Part shown: in pieces, positions 1 through 7,548 of the stretch
Numbering within the stretch: the first letter of the stretch is position 1
How the letters are laid out: each line of letters opens with the position of its first letter
Notes under the pieces: model-generated
What the model saw: the letters and a program-made list of their open reading frames with translations, nothing else
What the model was told of the DNA's origin: nothing
The model's database searches: none
Program-made: the position numbers and the translations under genes
DNA from: DASSBG01 sp965651365
Lineage (GTDB): Bacteria; Pseudomonadota; Gammaproteobacteria; Xanthomonadales; Rhodanobacteraceae
Length of the DNA: 11,838 nucleotides
Reading direction: 5' to 3'
NCBI GenBank assembly: GCA_965651365.1
Contig: CBFGSA010000086.1
Coordinates: 1-11,838 of the forward strand

Positions 1-821
1 GCAGCGAGCAGTGCGCCACTGGTGGGCGTGCGGAAAAAAATGACAGTGCCTCCGCGGCTCTTGATCTTGTCGCACCATTGTCTGACCCGTTCCAGATCGG
101 ACAGCCATTCTTGCGGCGGAACTGGCGGATGTTTTTTCAGATCATTCTTGAATCCGCGCACGAAGTTGTGTGCCATCGCGGTACTGTCCGTGAGCGCGAA
201 ATCAATGTTGCCTGTGCGGTTGGCGTGAAAGCGCATGGGGCTGTGCCATGGAAGGGATCCGCGGTCGATCCACCGAACGATTTCGGCGACCACGCCGAAT
301 GGATATTGACCGATCACCGCGTGCCGCTGCCACTTGGTCAGAACCACGCGGTGCACGTGCCAGCTTGGTGACCACTGATGGTGGTAGTAGTCGACCCAGG
401 GCTGCTGGGCTTCGTCGTAGTATCGCGACAGGCCGCGCGCATCAATGTCGCACAGCACCACGCCACGGAAATTCTCATCGTTGGCCAGATCCCGCAGTGC
501 CGCCAACGGGTAATGCCCGTTCCGGGCCAGCATCACCGGCTTGTAGCCAGGCAGCAGGCCGGCAAGCAGTTTCAGGTTCACCGCATACTGGATGTGCGAG
601 GCGCCCAGCAGCACCAGCGGGGTGCGCGTGTCGTCGTACACGCGATCGCGCTGCAGCGACCAAAGCTGCGCCGAGTCGCCCACTTCGGGGGCATACCCAT
701 GCGTGCGCCAGTACCATTCGGCACCGCCGGCAAGCGCTGCGGCGCAAACCAGGGCAAGTCCCAGAACCAGGAGCCAGTATCGGGCTGACCGGGTTTCAGA
801 ACTGGAAATAGATGAACGCAT
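1..821 (-). CDS. Membrane-anchored SGNH-hydrolase-like protein, AlgJ/AlgX/PatB-type partner of the MBOAT (partial, C-terminus missing)
   Basis: The reading frame opens with ATG at 821 and stays open for 273 codons to the left edge, so the C-terminus lies outside the window. Residues about 15-34 form one hydrophobic segment (YWLLVLGLALVCAAALAGG) that serves as a signal anchor, putting the rest in the periplasm. After a PLVLL strand comes GASHIQ, with Ser75 placed like the block I nucleophile of SGNH hydrolases of the 'GxSxxQ' kind. The block V Asp/His pair is not visible and may be off-window. The start lies 26 bp inside the end of the MBOAT gene, with a GGGA about 8 nt upstream, so the two are probably co-translated. 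In such pairs the MBOAT passes acyl groups across the inner membrane and the SGNH protein transfers them to a glycan. That role is inferred from context and block I only. The substrate (exopolysaccharide or peptidoglycan) cannot be told. Confidence 0.75.
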   Translation of the reverse strand, partial: MRSSISSSETRSARYWLLVLGLALVCAAALAGGAEWYWRTHGYAPEVGDSAQLWSLQRDRVYDDTRTPLVLLGASHIQYAVNLKLLAGLLPGYKPVMLARNGHYPLAALRDLANDENFRGVVLCDIDARGLSRYYDEAQQPWVDYYHHQWSPSWHVHRVVLTKWQRHAVIGQYPFGVVAEIVRWIDRGSLPWHSPMRFHANRTGNIDFALTDSTAMAHNFVRGFKNDLKKHPPVPPQEWLSDLERVRQWCDKIKSRGGTVIFFRTPTSGALLA

Positions 822-2205
822 GATTGTTTCCCGGCGAAAGCGCCACCGCGGCCAGCAGCAAACCCAGCAGCAGACCCAGAATGGGAGCGGGCAACCCCAG
901 AATCAGCTGCCGCAGATCGCGTTCGCGCATGAACCACTGTATCGCAACAATGCCGGCAAACGTGACCAGTGCCAGTTTCTGTCCTGCGTCAAGTGCGGCG
1001 CCGGGGCTGGAAAACAGCCCGTGGTACACCTGTACTCCCGTTGCAAAGTCCGCAGCGCGAAACCACACCCATGCCAGAACCACAAAAAACAGTGTCAACA
1101 TGGCGTAGGCGAACACCAGGGCCCGGGGAGGCTCGCGGTCTGCTGGCCACCAGCGTCGACGGACGAAACGCTCGATGCACAGATACACGCCGTGCAGGCC
1201 ACCCCATGCCACGAAATTCCAGGCCGCGCCGTGCCACAGCCCACCAATCAGCATGGTCAGCATCAGGTTGCGGTAAGTGCGCAAGCGGCCGCGCCGGTTG
1301 CCGCCCATGGAGATGTAAAGGTAGTCGCGCAGCCAGGTGGACAGGGAAATATGCCATCGGCGCCAGAAGTCGGAAAAGCCGGCTGCTGCATAGGGGTAGC
1401 GAAAGTTGATCGGCAGCTGGAAGCCGAGCAACAACGCGGTGCCGATCGCGCAGGTGGAATAGCCGGCAAAATCGCAGAAGATCTGTCCGCTGAACGCCAG
1501 TACACCGCTCCAGGCGGCCATGCTGCCGACGTGGTTTGCCGCAGCGAAATACGCATTGGCGACCGGGGCAAAAATCGCATCGGCCAGTACGGCTTTTTCG
1601 AACATCCCCAAAATCAGAAGTGTGCTGCCCATGCCGAGCCCGTGTACCGTGCTGCGGCGCGGCGTTTCGATTTGTGGGCGCATCTGGGTGAAGCGGGTAA
1701 TCGGGCCGGCAACCAATTGCGGGAAAAAGCCGACATACAACGCGTAGTCGCGCCAGCTTCGGGTTGGTTTGAACTTGCGCCGGTAGACATCGATGCAGTA
1801 CGACAGGGAATGAAAGGTATAAAACGAAATGCCGATCGGCAGGATGATGTCGAATTCGGGTGGCGCGTAGTGAATACCGACCAGTCGCAGCAGTTCCACG
1901 CAGTTGTCCAGCAGGAACTGGTTGTACTTGAAAAATCCGAGTACGCCGAGGTTGACTGCCAGCGTCAGGGTGATCCAGCGCTTGCGTGACACCGGGTCGT
2001 GGGCTGCATCGATACGGTGTGCAATCCACCAGTCGAGAGTTGTCGAGCCGATCAGCAGTAGTACGAAAGGTGGGTTCCACGCACCGTAAAACAGATAACT
2101 CGCACCGAGCAGAAGCCACTTGCGCGCCGTCCATTCCGGCAGGGTGTTGTATAGCGCCACCACTGCAATGATGAACAACAGAAACGTAAATGAATCGAAC
2201 TGCAT
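796..2205 (-). CDS. AlgI-type membrane-bound O-acyltransferase (MBOAT)
   Basis: A 469-residue polytopic membrane protein of usual AlgI-family length. It starts MQFDSFTFLLF, the classic MBOAT opening, followed by WLLLGASYLFYGAW at about 30-43. Other family landmarks are LPIGISFYTFHSLSY (122-136), FPQLVAGPI (161-169), FWRRWHISLSTWLRDYLY (280-297, His285) and GGLWHGAAWNF (321-331). His325 matches the essential histidine of AlgI. The C-terminus reads NHAFIYFQF, a typical AlgI-like ending. The enzyme is expected to move acetyl groups across the inner membrane for O-acetylation of a polysaccharide. A 36-codon upstream extension of the frame (to 2313) is rejected because it is Arg/Pro-rich and unlike the family. 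The start at 2205 has only a weak purine stretch upstream. The downstream SGNH-like gene overlaps its end, which supports a two-gene unit. The exact polymer is unknown, so no symbol is given. Confidence 0.93.
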   Translation of the reverse strand: MQFDSFTFLLFIIAVVALYNTLPEWTARKWLLLGASYLFYGAWNPPFVLLLIGSTTLDWWIAHRIDAAHDPVSRKRWITLTLAVNLGVLGFFKYNQFLLDNCVELLRLVGIHYAPPEFDIILPIGISFYTFHSLSYCIDVYRRKFKPTRSWRDYALYVGFFPQLVAGPITRFTQMRPQIETPRRSTVHGLGMGSTLLILGMFEKAVLADAIFAPVANAYFAAANHVGSMAAWSGVLAFSGQIFCDFAGYSTCAIGTALLLGFQLPINFRYPYAAAGFSDFWRRWHISLSTWLRDYLYISMGGNRRGRLRTYRNLMLTMLIGGLWHGAAWNFVAWGGLHGVYLCIERFVRRRWWPADREPPRALVFAYAMLTLFFVVLAWVWFRAADFATGVQVYHGLFSSPGAALDAGQKLALVTFAGIVAIQWFMRERDLRQLILGLPAPILGLLLGLLLAAVALSPGNNHAFIYFQF

Positions 2206-2217
2206 TCGTCTGGCCGG

Positions 2218-2237
2218 CCTGCCTTTTGCGCGGCAGG
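2218..2237 (-). other. Small hairpin in the leader of the MBOAT gene
   Basis: CCTGCC and GGCAGG form a perfect 6-bp stem around an 8-nt loop, 12 bp upstream of the MBOAT start codon. It could affect translation of the acetylation genes or be fortuitous in GC-rich DNA. No T tract follows it. The rest of the divergent intergenic stretch 2206-2411 shows no convincing promoter or small gene. Confidence 0.25.
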
Positions 2238-2411
2238 ATCGCCGACTGACAGGCATTATCGTGGACTGTGGCGGCAGTTGAAAGCGCTGCGCGACCGGGT
2301 ACGATGCTGCCAAGTCTGCCGCGTTGCGCTTGTCATGTCTGGGAGCACGAACGCTTGCTGCCTCGCACCGAACGGGATACCTTGGCCGGTTTACTGCTGC
2401 GGACTTAGGCG

Positions 2412-3620
2412 ATGAGCGAAGACGGGATCGAATATCCGGCGCTGTACCTGCGTCGCGGCGAGGACAAGCGCCTGCGCGCCGGGCATTTGTGGGTGTTTGC
2501 CAATGAAGTCGACGTCAAGCGTTCGCCGCTGGCCGACTTCGTGCCGGGCGAGGCTTGCGTGATTGCTGCGGCCAGTGGCAAGCCGATTGGCGTTGGCTAT
2601 GTCAACCCGCATTCGCTGATCTGTGCGCGGCTGGTCAGACGCGGCATCGAGTACCCGCTGGATGCCTCGCTGCTGGTGCATCGTTTCAAGGTGGCGCTGG
2701 CCTTGCGCGAGCGTCTGTATGACCAACCGTATTACCGGCTGCTGTTCGGCGAGGGCGATGGCGTTCCCGGCCTGGTGGTGGACCGGTTCGATGACGTGCT
2801 GGTGGCGCAGGCCACGACCGCCGGCATCGAGGTGCTGAAAGATGCCGTGGAGCAGGCGCTGATCAAGGTACTCAAGCCGCGTGCCATGGTCTGGAAGAAT
2901 GACGCCGCGGTGCGCGAACTGGAGGGCCTGGCGCGCGGTGCTGCGCTGGCATTCGGCGTGCTTGATCCCCCGGCCATGGTGTACGAGGCGGGCCTGCAAT
3001 TCGCGATCGATCCGCTGGCCGGGCAGAAGACCGGCTGGTTCTACGACCAGCGCAGCAATCGGGATCGCGTGGCCTCCATGTTGAACGGTCTGGAGGTGCT
3101 CGATCTGTTTGCCTATCAGGGCGCCTGGGGGTTGCGCGCCGCCCAGGCCGGCGCTACCCGGGTCGATTGCGTGGACAGCTCGGTTTCGGCGATTGATGCC
3201 ATCGGTGAACACGCGGCGCGCAACAAACTGGCCGACCGGGTGACTGCGCACCGGCACGACGCATTTGAATTTTTGCGCGAGGCGCGCGAACAGCAGCGCC
3301 ACTACGGTGTCGTGATCGTCGATCCGCCCGCATTCATCAAGCGGCGCAAGGACCTCAAGGCCGGACGGGAAGCCTATCGGCGGGTCAACGAAATGGCCAT
3401 GCAGGTGCTGTCGAAAGACGGTCTGCTGGTGAGCTGCTCGTGCTCGCATCACATGCCCGAACATGAATTGCTGGCCACGCTGCAGAAGGCGGCGCGGCAT
3501 CTGGATCGCAGCCTTCAGGTACTGTGCCGCTTGCAGCAGGGGCCGGATCATCCGGTACATGCGGCGGTACCGGAAACTGCCTATCTCAAGGGCTTTGTTT
3601 GCCGAGTGTTGCCGTCATGA
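2412..3620 (+). CDS. rlmI: 23S rRNA (cytosine(1962)-C5)-methyltransferase RlmI
   Basis: A 402-residue SAM-dependent RNA methyltransferase, close to E. coli RlmI (396 aa). The N-terminus (about 8-80) has the PUA-like pattern LRRGEDKRLRAGHLWVFANEV. The central part has FGEGDGVPGLVVDRF (112-126), and GQKTGWFYDQRSNR (204-217) is an RlmI hallmark. The SAM-binding motif I is VLDLFAYQGAWG (229-240). Motif IV is VDPPAFIKRRKDLK (303-316). Motif VI is SCSCSHH (341-347), which supplies the catalytic cysteine of m5C enzymes. The product is expected to methylate C5 of the cytosine equivalent to 1962 of 23S rRNA, in the cytoplasm. Its stop overlaps the lgt start as ATGA (3617-3620), so translation of the two is probably coupled. 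The paralogue RlmK/L is less likely given the length and the QKTG motif. Confidence 0.92.
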   Translation: MSEDGIEYPALYLRRGEDKRLRAGHLWVFANEVDVKRSPLADFVPGEACVIAAASGKPIGVGYVNPHSLICARLVRRGIEYPLDASLLVHRFKVALALRERLYDQPYYRLLFGEGDGVPGLVVDRFDDVLVAQATTAGIEVLKDAVEQALIKVLKPRAMVWKNDAAVRELEGLARGAALAFGVLDPPAMVYEAGLQFAIDPLAGQKTGWFYDQRSNRDRVASMLNGLEVLDLFAYQGAWGLRAAQAGATRVDCVDSSVSAIDAIGEHAARNKLADRVTAHRHDAFEFLREAREQQRHYGVVIVDPPAFIKRRKDLKAGREAYRRVNEMAMQVLSKDGLLVSCSCSHHMPEHELLATLQKAARHLDRSLQVLCRLQQGPDHPVHAAVPETAYLKGFVCRVLPS

Positions 3621-4516
3621 GCCTTCCGTTTTATGTCAATCTCGATCCCATTGCCTTTTCCATCGGCCCGCTCAAGGTGCACTGGTACGGCATCATGTAC
3701 CTCATCGCCTTCCTGCTGTGCTGGTGGCTGGGCGAGCGCCGCCGTGCGGCGGGTGGGCTGGCGGTGAGCCGCGATGCCTTCAGTGACCTGGTGTTCTATC
3801 TGATGCTGGGCGTGATCGTCGGCGGGCGCATCGGCTACATGCTGTTCTACGGCACCGAAGAACTGATCCACAATCCGCTGTCGCTGTTCTACATCAACCA
3901 GGGCGGCATGAGTTTTCATGGCGGCCTGCTGGGCGTGCTGGCGGCCGGATTGTGGTGGTGTCGGCGTCACCGGCAGCATTACTTCGACGTGATCGACTTC
4001 GTCGCGCCACTGGTACCGATCGGCCTGGGTCTGGGCCGACTCGGCAATTTCATCGGTGGCGAGTTGTGGGGTCGGCTGACCGATCTGCCCTGGGGCATGA
4101 TCTATCCGCGTGCTTTGCGCCTGCGGCCCGAGTTCGCCGACATGTCCGACCAGCAACTTCACCAGTTGTGGCAAGCCGGCACGCTGAATGCCTATGCGCG
4201 CCACCCCAACGAGCTGTACGAGTTTTTCCTCGAAGGTGTGGTGATGTTCGCCGTGCTGTGGTGGTTTTCGGCCAAGCCACGGCATCGGGGTGCCGTGTCG
4301 GGGCTGTTCGCGCTGATGTATGGCAGCTTCCGCTTCGTCATCGAGTTCGTGCGCCAGCCCGACGCCCAGCTCGGGTTCATTGCCTTTGGCTGGCTGACCA
4401 TGGGTCAGATCCTGTCGCTGCCGCTGATTGCGGTGGGCTTTTACCTGCTGTGGTGGTCACGGCGGCAGCCGGTGCGACCGGCGGTCGTGGCTGAACAGGC
4501 GCATGATAGAGCTTGA
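3617..4516 (+). CDS. lgt: Phosphatidylglycerol--prolipoprotein diacylglyceryl transferase
   Basis: A 299-residue inner-membrane enzyme that transfers diacylglycerol from phosphatidylglycerol to the lipobox cysteine of prolipoproteins, the first step of lipoprotein maturation. The start MSLPFYVNLDPIAFSIGPLK is chosen over the 31-codon longer frame because Lgt proteins begin just before this FSIGP segment. Visible landmarks are HWYGIMYL (22-29), GGRIGYMLFY (69-78), MSFHGGLLG (98-106, with His101 at the essential HGG position), GRLGNFIGGELWGR (140-153, the Lgt signature) and YGSFRFVIEFVRQP (235-248, with Arg239 and Glu243 aligned to the key E. coli residues). About seven hydrophobic segments are visible. 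The ATGA overlap with rlmI suggests one transcript. In many gammaproteobacteria lgt is followed by thyA. Here the next gene is an arginase. Confidence 0.96.
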   Translation: MSLPFYVNLDPIAFSIGPLKVHWYGIMYLIAFLLCWWLGERRRAAGGLAVSRDAFSDLVFYLMLGVIVGGRIGYMLFYGTEELIHNPLSLFYINQGGMSFHGGLLGVLAAGLWWCRRHRQHYFDVIDFVAPLVPIGLGLGRLGNFIGGELWGRLTDLPWGMIYPRALRLRPEFADMSDQQLHQLWQAGTLNAYARHPNELYEFFLEGVVMFAVLWWFSAKPRHRGAVSGLFALMYGSFRFVIEFVRQPDAQLGFIAFGWLTMGQILSLPLIAVGFYLLWWSRRQPVRPAVVAEQAHDRA

Positions 4517-4566
4517 GCGGAAATTGGGTCGTAGCGCGGCATGCGTTATCCTGCGCATCCCGTACT

Positions 4567-4570
4567 GGAG
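4567..4570 (+). promoter_or_regulatory. Ribosome binding site that decides the arginase start
   Basis: GGAG lies 8 nt before the ATG at 4579. The overlapping ATG at 4574 is in another frame. The longer in-frame start at 4513 would add 22 residues that precede the family's usual N-terminus. Confidence 0.6.
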
Positions 4571-4578
4571 ACCATGAC

Positions 4579-5499
4579 ATGCCTGCACCACTGCCTGTTT
4601 CGCTGATTGGCGTGCCCACCGATATTGGCGCCGCCGACAAGGGTGCGCGGATGGGGCCGGATGCGCTGCGCATTGCCGGTTTGCAGGAAGCTCTGGAAGC
4701 TCGGGGTGTGGCCGTGAAGGATTGCGGTGATTTGCCCGGTCCGGCCAATCCCTGGCTGCCGCCCGATCACGGCTACCGGCACCTGCAGCAGGTGGTGGCC
4801 TGGAATCGCGCCCTGCTGGAGGCCAGCGAAGCGGAGCTGGACAAGGGTCGCATGCCAATCATGCTCGGCGGCGACCATTGCCTGGGTATGGGCTCGATCA
4901 TGGCCGTGGCCCGTCACTGCAAGAAATCCGGCAAGAAGCTGCGCGTGCTGTGGCTGGACGCACATACCGATTTCAATACTGCCGAGATCACGCCCTCGGG
5001 CAATATCCACGGCATGCCGGTGGCCTGCCTGTGTGGTTACGGCCCGAAGGAACTGACCGAGCTGGGCGGTCCGGCACCGATGACCTCACCGGAGGTTTTT
5101 CGTCAGATTGGCATTCGTTCGGTCGATGACGAAGAGAAAAAGCTGGTGCACAAGGCCGGGCTCGACGTGTACGACATGCGCTACATCGACGAGAACGGCA
5201 TGAAGGCGACCATGAACGATGCGCTGGCCGGACTCGGCGCCGACACGCACCTGCACGTGAGTTTTGACGTGGACTTCCTCGATCCGGGTATTGCGCCGGC
5301 GGTCGGCACCACGGTGCCGGGTGGCCCGGACTATCGCGAAGCGCAGCTTTGCATGGAAATGATCGCCGACACCGGGCGCATGGCCTCGCTCGACATCGTC
5401 GAGCTCAACCCCGCCCTGGACGAGCACAATCGCACCGCCGAATTGGTGGTGGACCTGGTCGAAAGCCTGTTCGGCAAGTCGACCCTGATCCGCGCCTGA
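4579..5499 (+). CDS. rocF: Arginase (ureohydrolase superfamily)
   Basis: A 306-residue protein of normal arginase length that hydrolyses L-arginine to L-ornithine and urea with a dinuclear manganese centre. The N-terminus VSLIGVPTDIGAADKGARMGP is family-typical. Metal ligands are visible: His100 in GGDHCLGMGS, then Asp127, His129 and Asp131 in DAHTDFNT, then Asp230 and Asp232 in SFDVDFLDP. Asn133 and Ser140 in SGNIHGMP correspond to the arginine alpha-carboxylate contacts of characterised arginases. VGTTVPGG (242-249) and DIVELNP (272-278, Glu275) complete the active site. The DAHTDxNT plus SGNIHG pattern favours arginase over agmatinase or formiminoglutamase. It follows lgt by 62 bp on the same strand with its own good ribosome site. 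It could share the transcript or have its own promoter; I saw no clear promoter. Confidence 0.93.
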   Translation: MPAPLPVSLIGVPTDIGAADKGARMGPDALRIAGLQEALEARGVAVKDCGDLPGPANPWLPPDHGYRHLQQVVAWNRALLEASEAELDKGRMPIMLGGDHCLGMGSIMAVARHCKKSGKKLRVLWLDAHTDFNTAEITPSGNIHGMPVACLCGYGPKELTELGGPAPMTSPEVFRQIGIRSVDDEEKKLVHKAGLDVYDMRYIDENGMKATMNDALAGLGADTHLHVSFDVDFLDPGIAPAVGTTVPGGPDYREAQLCMEMIADTGRMASLDIVELNPALDEHNRTAELVVDLVESLFGKSTLIRA

Positions 5500-5516
5500 G
5501 GTGCATAAAACCTGTG

Positions 5517-5649
5517 GTCATCCCGGGGCTGCGCGCAGCGCAGAACCCGGGATCCATTTTCAGGAAGTTGGAGAATTGCGGCTACATCGGAAATGTCGCA
5601 AGATCAAAACGGATCCCGGGTTCCGGCCTGTGGCCGGCCCCAGGATGAC
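5517..5649. repeat. 133-bp MITE-like element with 39-bp terminal inverted repeats
   Basis: The left arm (5517-5555) begins GTCATCCCGGGGC and ends GAACCCGGGATCC. The right arm (5611-5649), read as its reverse complement, begins GTCATCCTGGGGC and ends with the same GAACCCGGGATCC. Both arms are 39 nt. The outer 13 nt differ at one position and the inner 13 are identical. The divergent middle of each arm forms its own small palindrome (CTGCGCGCAG on the left, CCGGCC..GGCCGG on the right). The 55-bp centre is AT-richer and has no ORF. The layout fits a dispersed, non-coding inverted-repeat element. It lies between two convergent genes and may also act as a bidirectional transcription stop. Confidence 0.7.
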
Positions 5650-5678
5650 AGCATGTGTTGAAACGGTGCACTGGCGAT

Positions 5679-5702
5679 GGTTGTCACTGTGCGCAGACAA
5701 CC
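5679..5702. terminator. Hairpin after yegP, possible terminator
   Basis: GGTTGTC and GACAACC form a perfect 7-bp stem around a 10-nt loop, 28 bp beyond the yegP-like stop codon in the convergent gap. It lacks a T tract on either side, so an intrinsic terminator is only a possibility. Confidence 0.3.
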
Positions 5703-5729
5703 CTCGGCGTCAGCCGCTCGCCGCACCCG

Positions 5730-6059
<330 letters not shown>

Positions 6060-6083
6060 GGTGTGCTCCTTGTGGGTAAATGA

Positions 6084-6111
6084 AGTAAAGCACTTCTGAT
6101 CCTACCCGCAA
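6084..6111 (-). promoter_or_regulatory. Candidate sigma-70 promoter of yegP
   Basis: Read on the minus strand, TTGCGG (6111-6106) and TTTACT (6089-6084) are separated by 16 bp and lie just upstream of the yegP ribosome site. An imperfect palindrome GAAGTaaagcACTTC (6082-6096) covers the -10 box and could be an operator. The match to consensus is moderate. No comparable promoter for trpS was recognised in the same 139-bp divergent gap. Confidence 0.3.
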
Positions 6112-6198
6112 TGCCGAGCAAGGGAAAGCATGGATGCAGCGCGGCGGCTGCTCTACACTTGCCGATTGTCCCAAATTCGTCCGATTGATTACTGCAGC

Positions 6199-7545
6199 AT
6201 GCGCACCCGAGTCCTCACCGGCATCACCACGACCGGCACCCCGCACCTTGGCAACTATGTCGGCGCCATTCGCCCGGCCGTTGCCGCCAGCACACGCGCC
6301 GATGTCGATGCGTTCTATTTCATGGCCGACTACCATGCGCTGATCAAGTCGGTCGACCCGGCGCGCGTGCAACGCTCGCGACTGGAGATTGCCGCGACCT
6401 GGCTGGCCGCCGGCCTGGATCCCGATCGCGCCACCTTCTATCGTCAGTCGGATATCCCCGAAATCCCCGAATTGACCTGGCTGCTGACCTGCGTCACGGC
6501 CAAGGGCCTGCTCAATCGTGCACACGCCTACAAGGCTGCGGTGGATGCCAACATCGAATCGGGTGAGGACCCCGATGCCGGCATCAACGCCGGCCTGTAC
6601 ATGTACCCGGTGCTGATGGCGGCCGACATCCTGGCCTTCAATGCCAACAAGGTGCCGGTCGGGCGCGACCAGATCCAGCACATCGAGATGGCGCGCGATA
6701 TCGCGCAGCGCTTCAACCACATCTACGGTGGCGAGTTCTTCGTGCTGCCCGAAGCGGCCATCGAGGAGCGGGTTGCAACCTTGCCGGGACTGGATGGGCG
6801 CAAGATGTCCAAGAGCTACGACAACACCATTCCGCTGTTTGAGGGTGGTGCCAAGGCTACGCGCCGCGCCGTGATGCGCATCGTCACCGACTCGCGCGAA
6901 CCGGGCGAGCCGAAGGACGCTGAAGCCTCGGCACTGTTCATTATCTACCGCGCGTTCGCCGATGCCGACAGCGCCGCTTCGTTCCGTGCCGATCTCGAAT
7001 ACGGCCTGGGCTGGGGTGATGCCAAACAGCGTCTGGTCACCTGCATCGAGCAGGAGCTGGCGCCGATGCGCGAGCGCTACCAGGAGCTGATGGCGCGCCC
7101 CGATGACATCGAGGGCATCCTCAAGGCTGGCGCGGCCAAGGCGCGCAAGCTGGCTGGACCACTGCTGGACCGTCTGCGCAGTGCGGTGGGTTTGGGCCAG
7201 GGCGTGCCGACAGCAGGCACGGTGGCAACGCGCAAGAAAAAAGCGTCCGCGGCGCTGCGCGTGGTCAGCTTCCGTGAAGATGATGGCCGTTTCCGTTTTC
7301 GTCTGTTGGACGCCAACGGTGACGAACTGGCGCTGTCGCGTGCCTTTGACGAGCCAAAGGCCGCCGGACAATGCTCGGCGTGCCTTTTGAAGTCGACCGG
7401 GCAGGTGGACATCGAGGTCAAGGGACAGATGCTGATCTTGAGCCTGGATGGCGAGCACGTTGCGACCAGCCCGGCCTATCCTTCGGATACGGAGCGCGCC
7501 GCCGCAGCCAGCCGTCTGCGCGCCGCACTCGCGGATGCGGACTGA
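6199..7545 (+). CDS. trpS: Tryptophanyl-tRNA synthetase with C-terminal repeat extension
   Basis: A class I synthetase that charges tRNA-Trp in the cytoplasm. In the 448-residue product the HIGH-type motif is TPHLGN (14-19), followed by FMADYHALIK (41-50), the substrate-site segment VPVGRDQIQHIE (152-163) and the KMSKS loop RKMSKSYDN (201-209). The catalytic and anticodon parts end near residue 338. A lysine-rich linker (TRKKKA, 344-349) leads to an extension of about 95 residues (353-448) absent from the 334-residue E. coli enzyme. That extension holds two segments resembling DUF1508/YegP repeats: GRFRFRLLDANGDELALS (363-380) and GQMLILSLDGEHVATSPAY (409-427), each followed by a helix-like stretch. 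The start at 6199 is chosen because homologues begin at RVLTG. An in-frame ATG at 6130 would add 23 unrelated residues. No strong ribosome site is visible before 6199. Confidence 0.95.
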   Translation: MRTRVLTGITTTGTPHLGNYVGAIRPAVAASTRADVDAFYFMADYHALIKSVDPARVQRSRLEIAATWLAAGLDPDRATFYRQSDIPEIPELTWLLTCVTAKGLLNRAHAYKAAVDANIESGEDPDAGINAGLYMYPVLMAADILAFNANKVPVGRDQIQHIEMARDIAQRFNHIYGGEFFVLPEAAIEERVATLPGLDGRKMSKSYDNTIPLFEGGAKATRRAVMRIVTDSREPGEPKDAEASALFIIYRAFADADSAASFRADLEYGLGWGDAKQRLVTCIEQELAPMRERYQELMARPDDIEGILKAGAAKARKLAGPLLDRLRSAVGLGQGVPTAGTVATRKKKASAALRVVSFREDDGRFRFRLLDANGDELALSRAFDEPKAAGQCSACLLKSTGQVDIEVKGQMLILSLDGEHVATSPAYPSDTERAAAASRLRAALADAD

Positions 7546-7548
7546 GCC

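Noticed and set aside
592..1989. Long plus-strand open frame of 465 codons opposite the MBOAT gene
   Set aside because: It is Arg/Gln/Ala-rich low-complexity without recognisable motifs and lies antisense to a clear MBOAT. High-GC DNA commonly gives such shadows.
2206..2313. N-terminal extension of the MBOAT by 36 codons
   Set aside because: It is hydrophilic and Arg/Pro-rich, and AlgI-type proteins start directly at the MxFxSFxFLLF segment.
2391..3560. Minus-strand open frame of 389 codons opposite rlmI
   Set aside because: No domain pattern, rich in His/Gln/Arg, and fully antisense to rlmI, which carries all family motifs.
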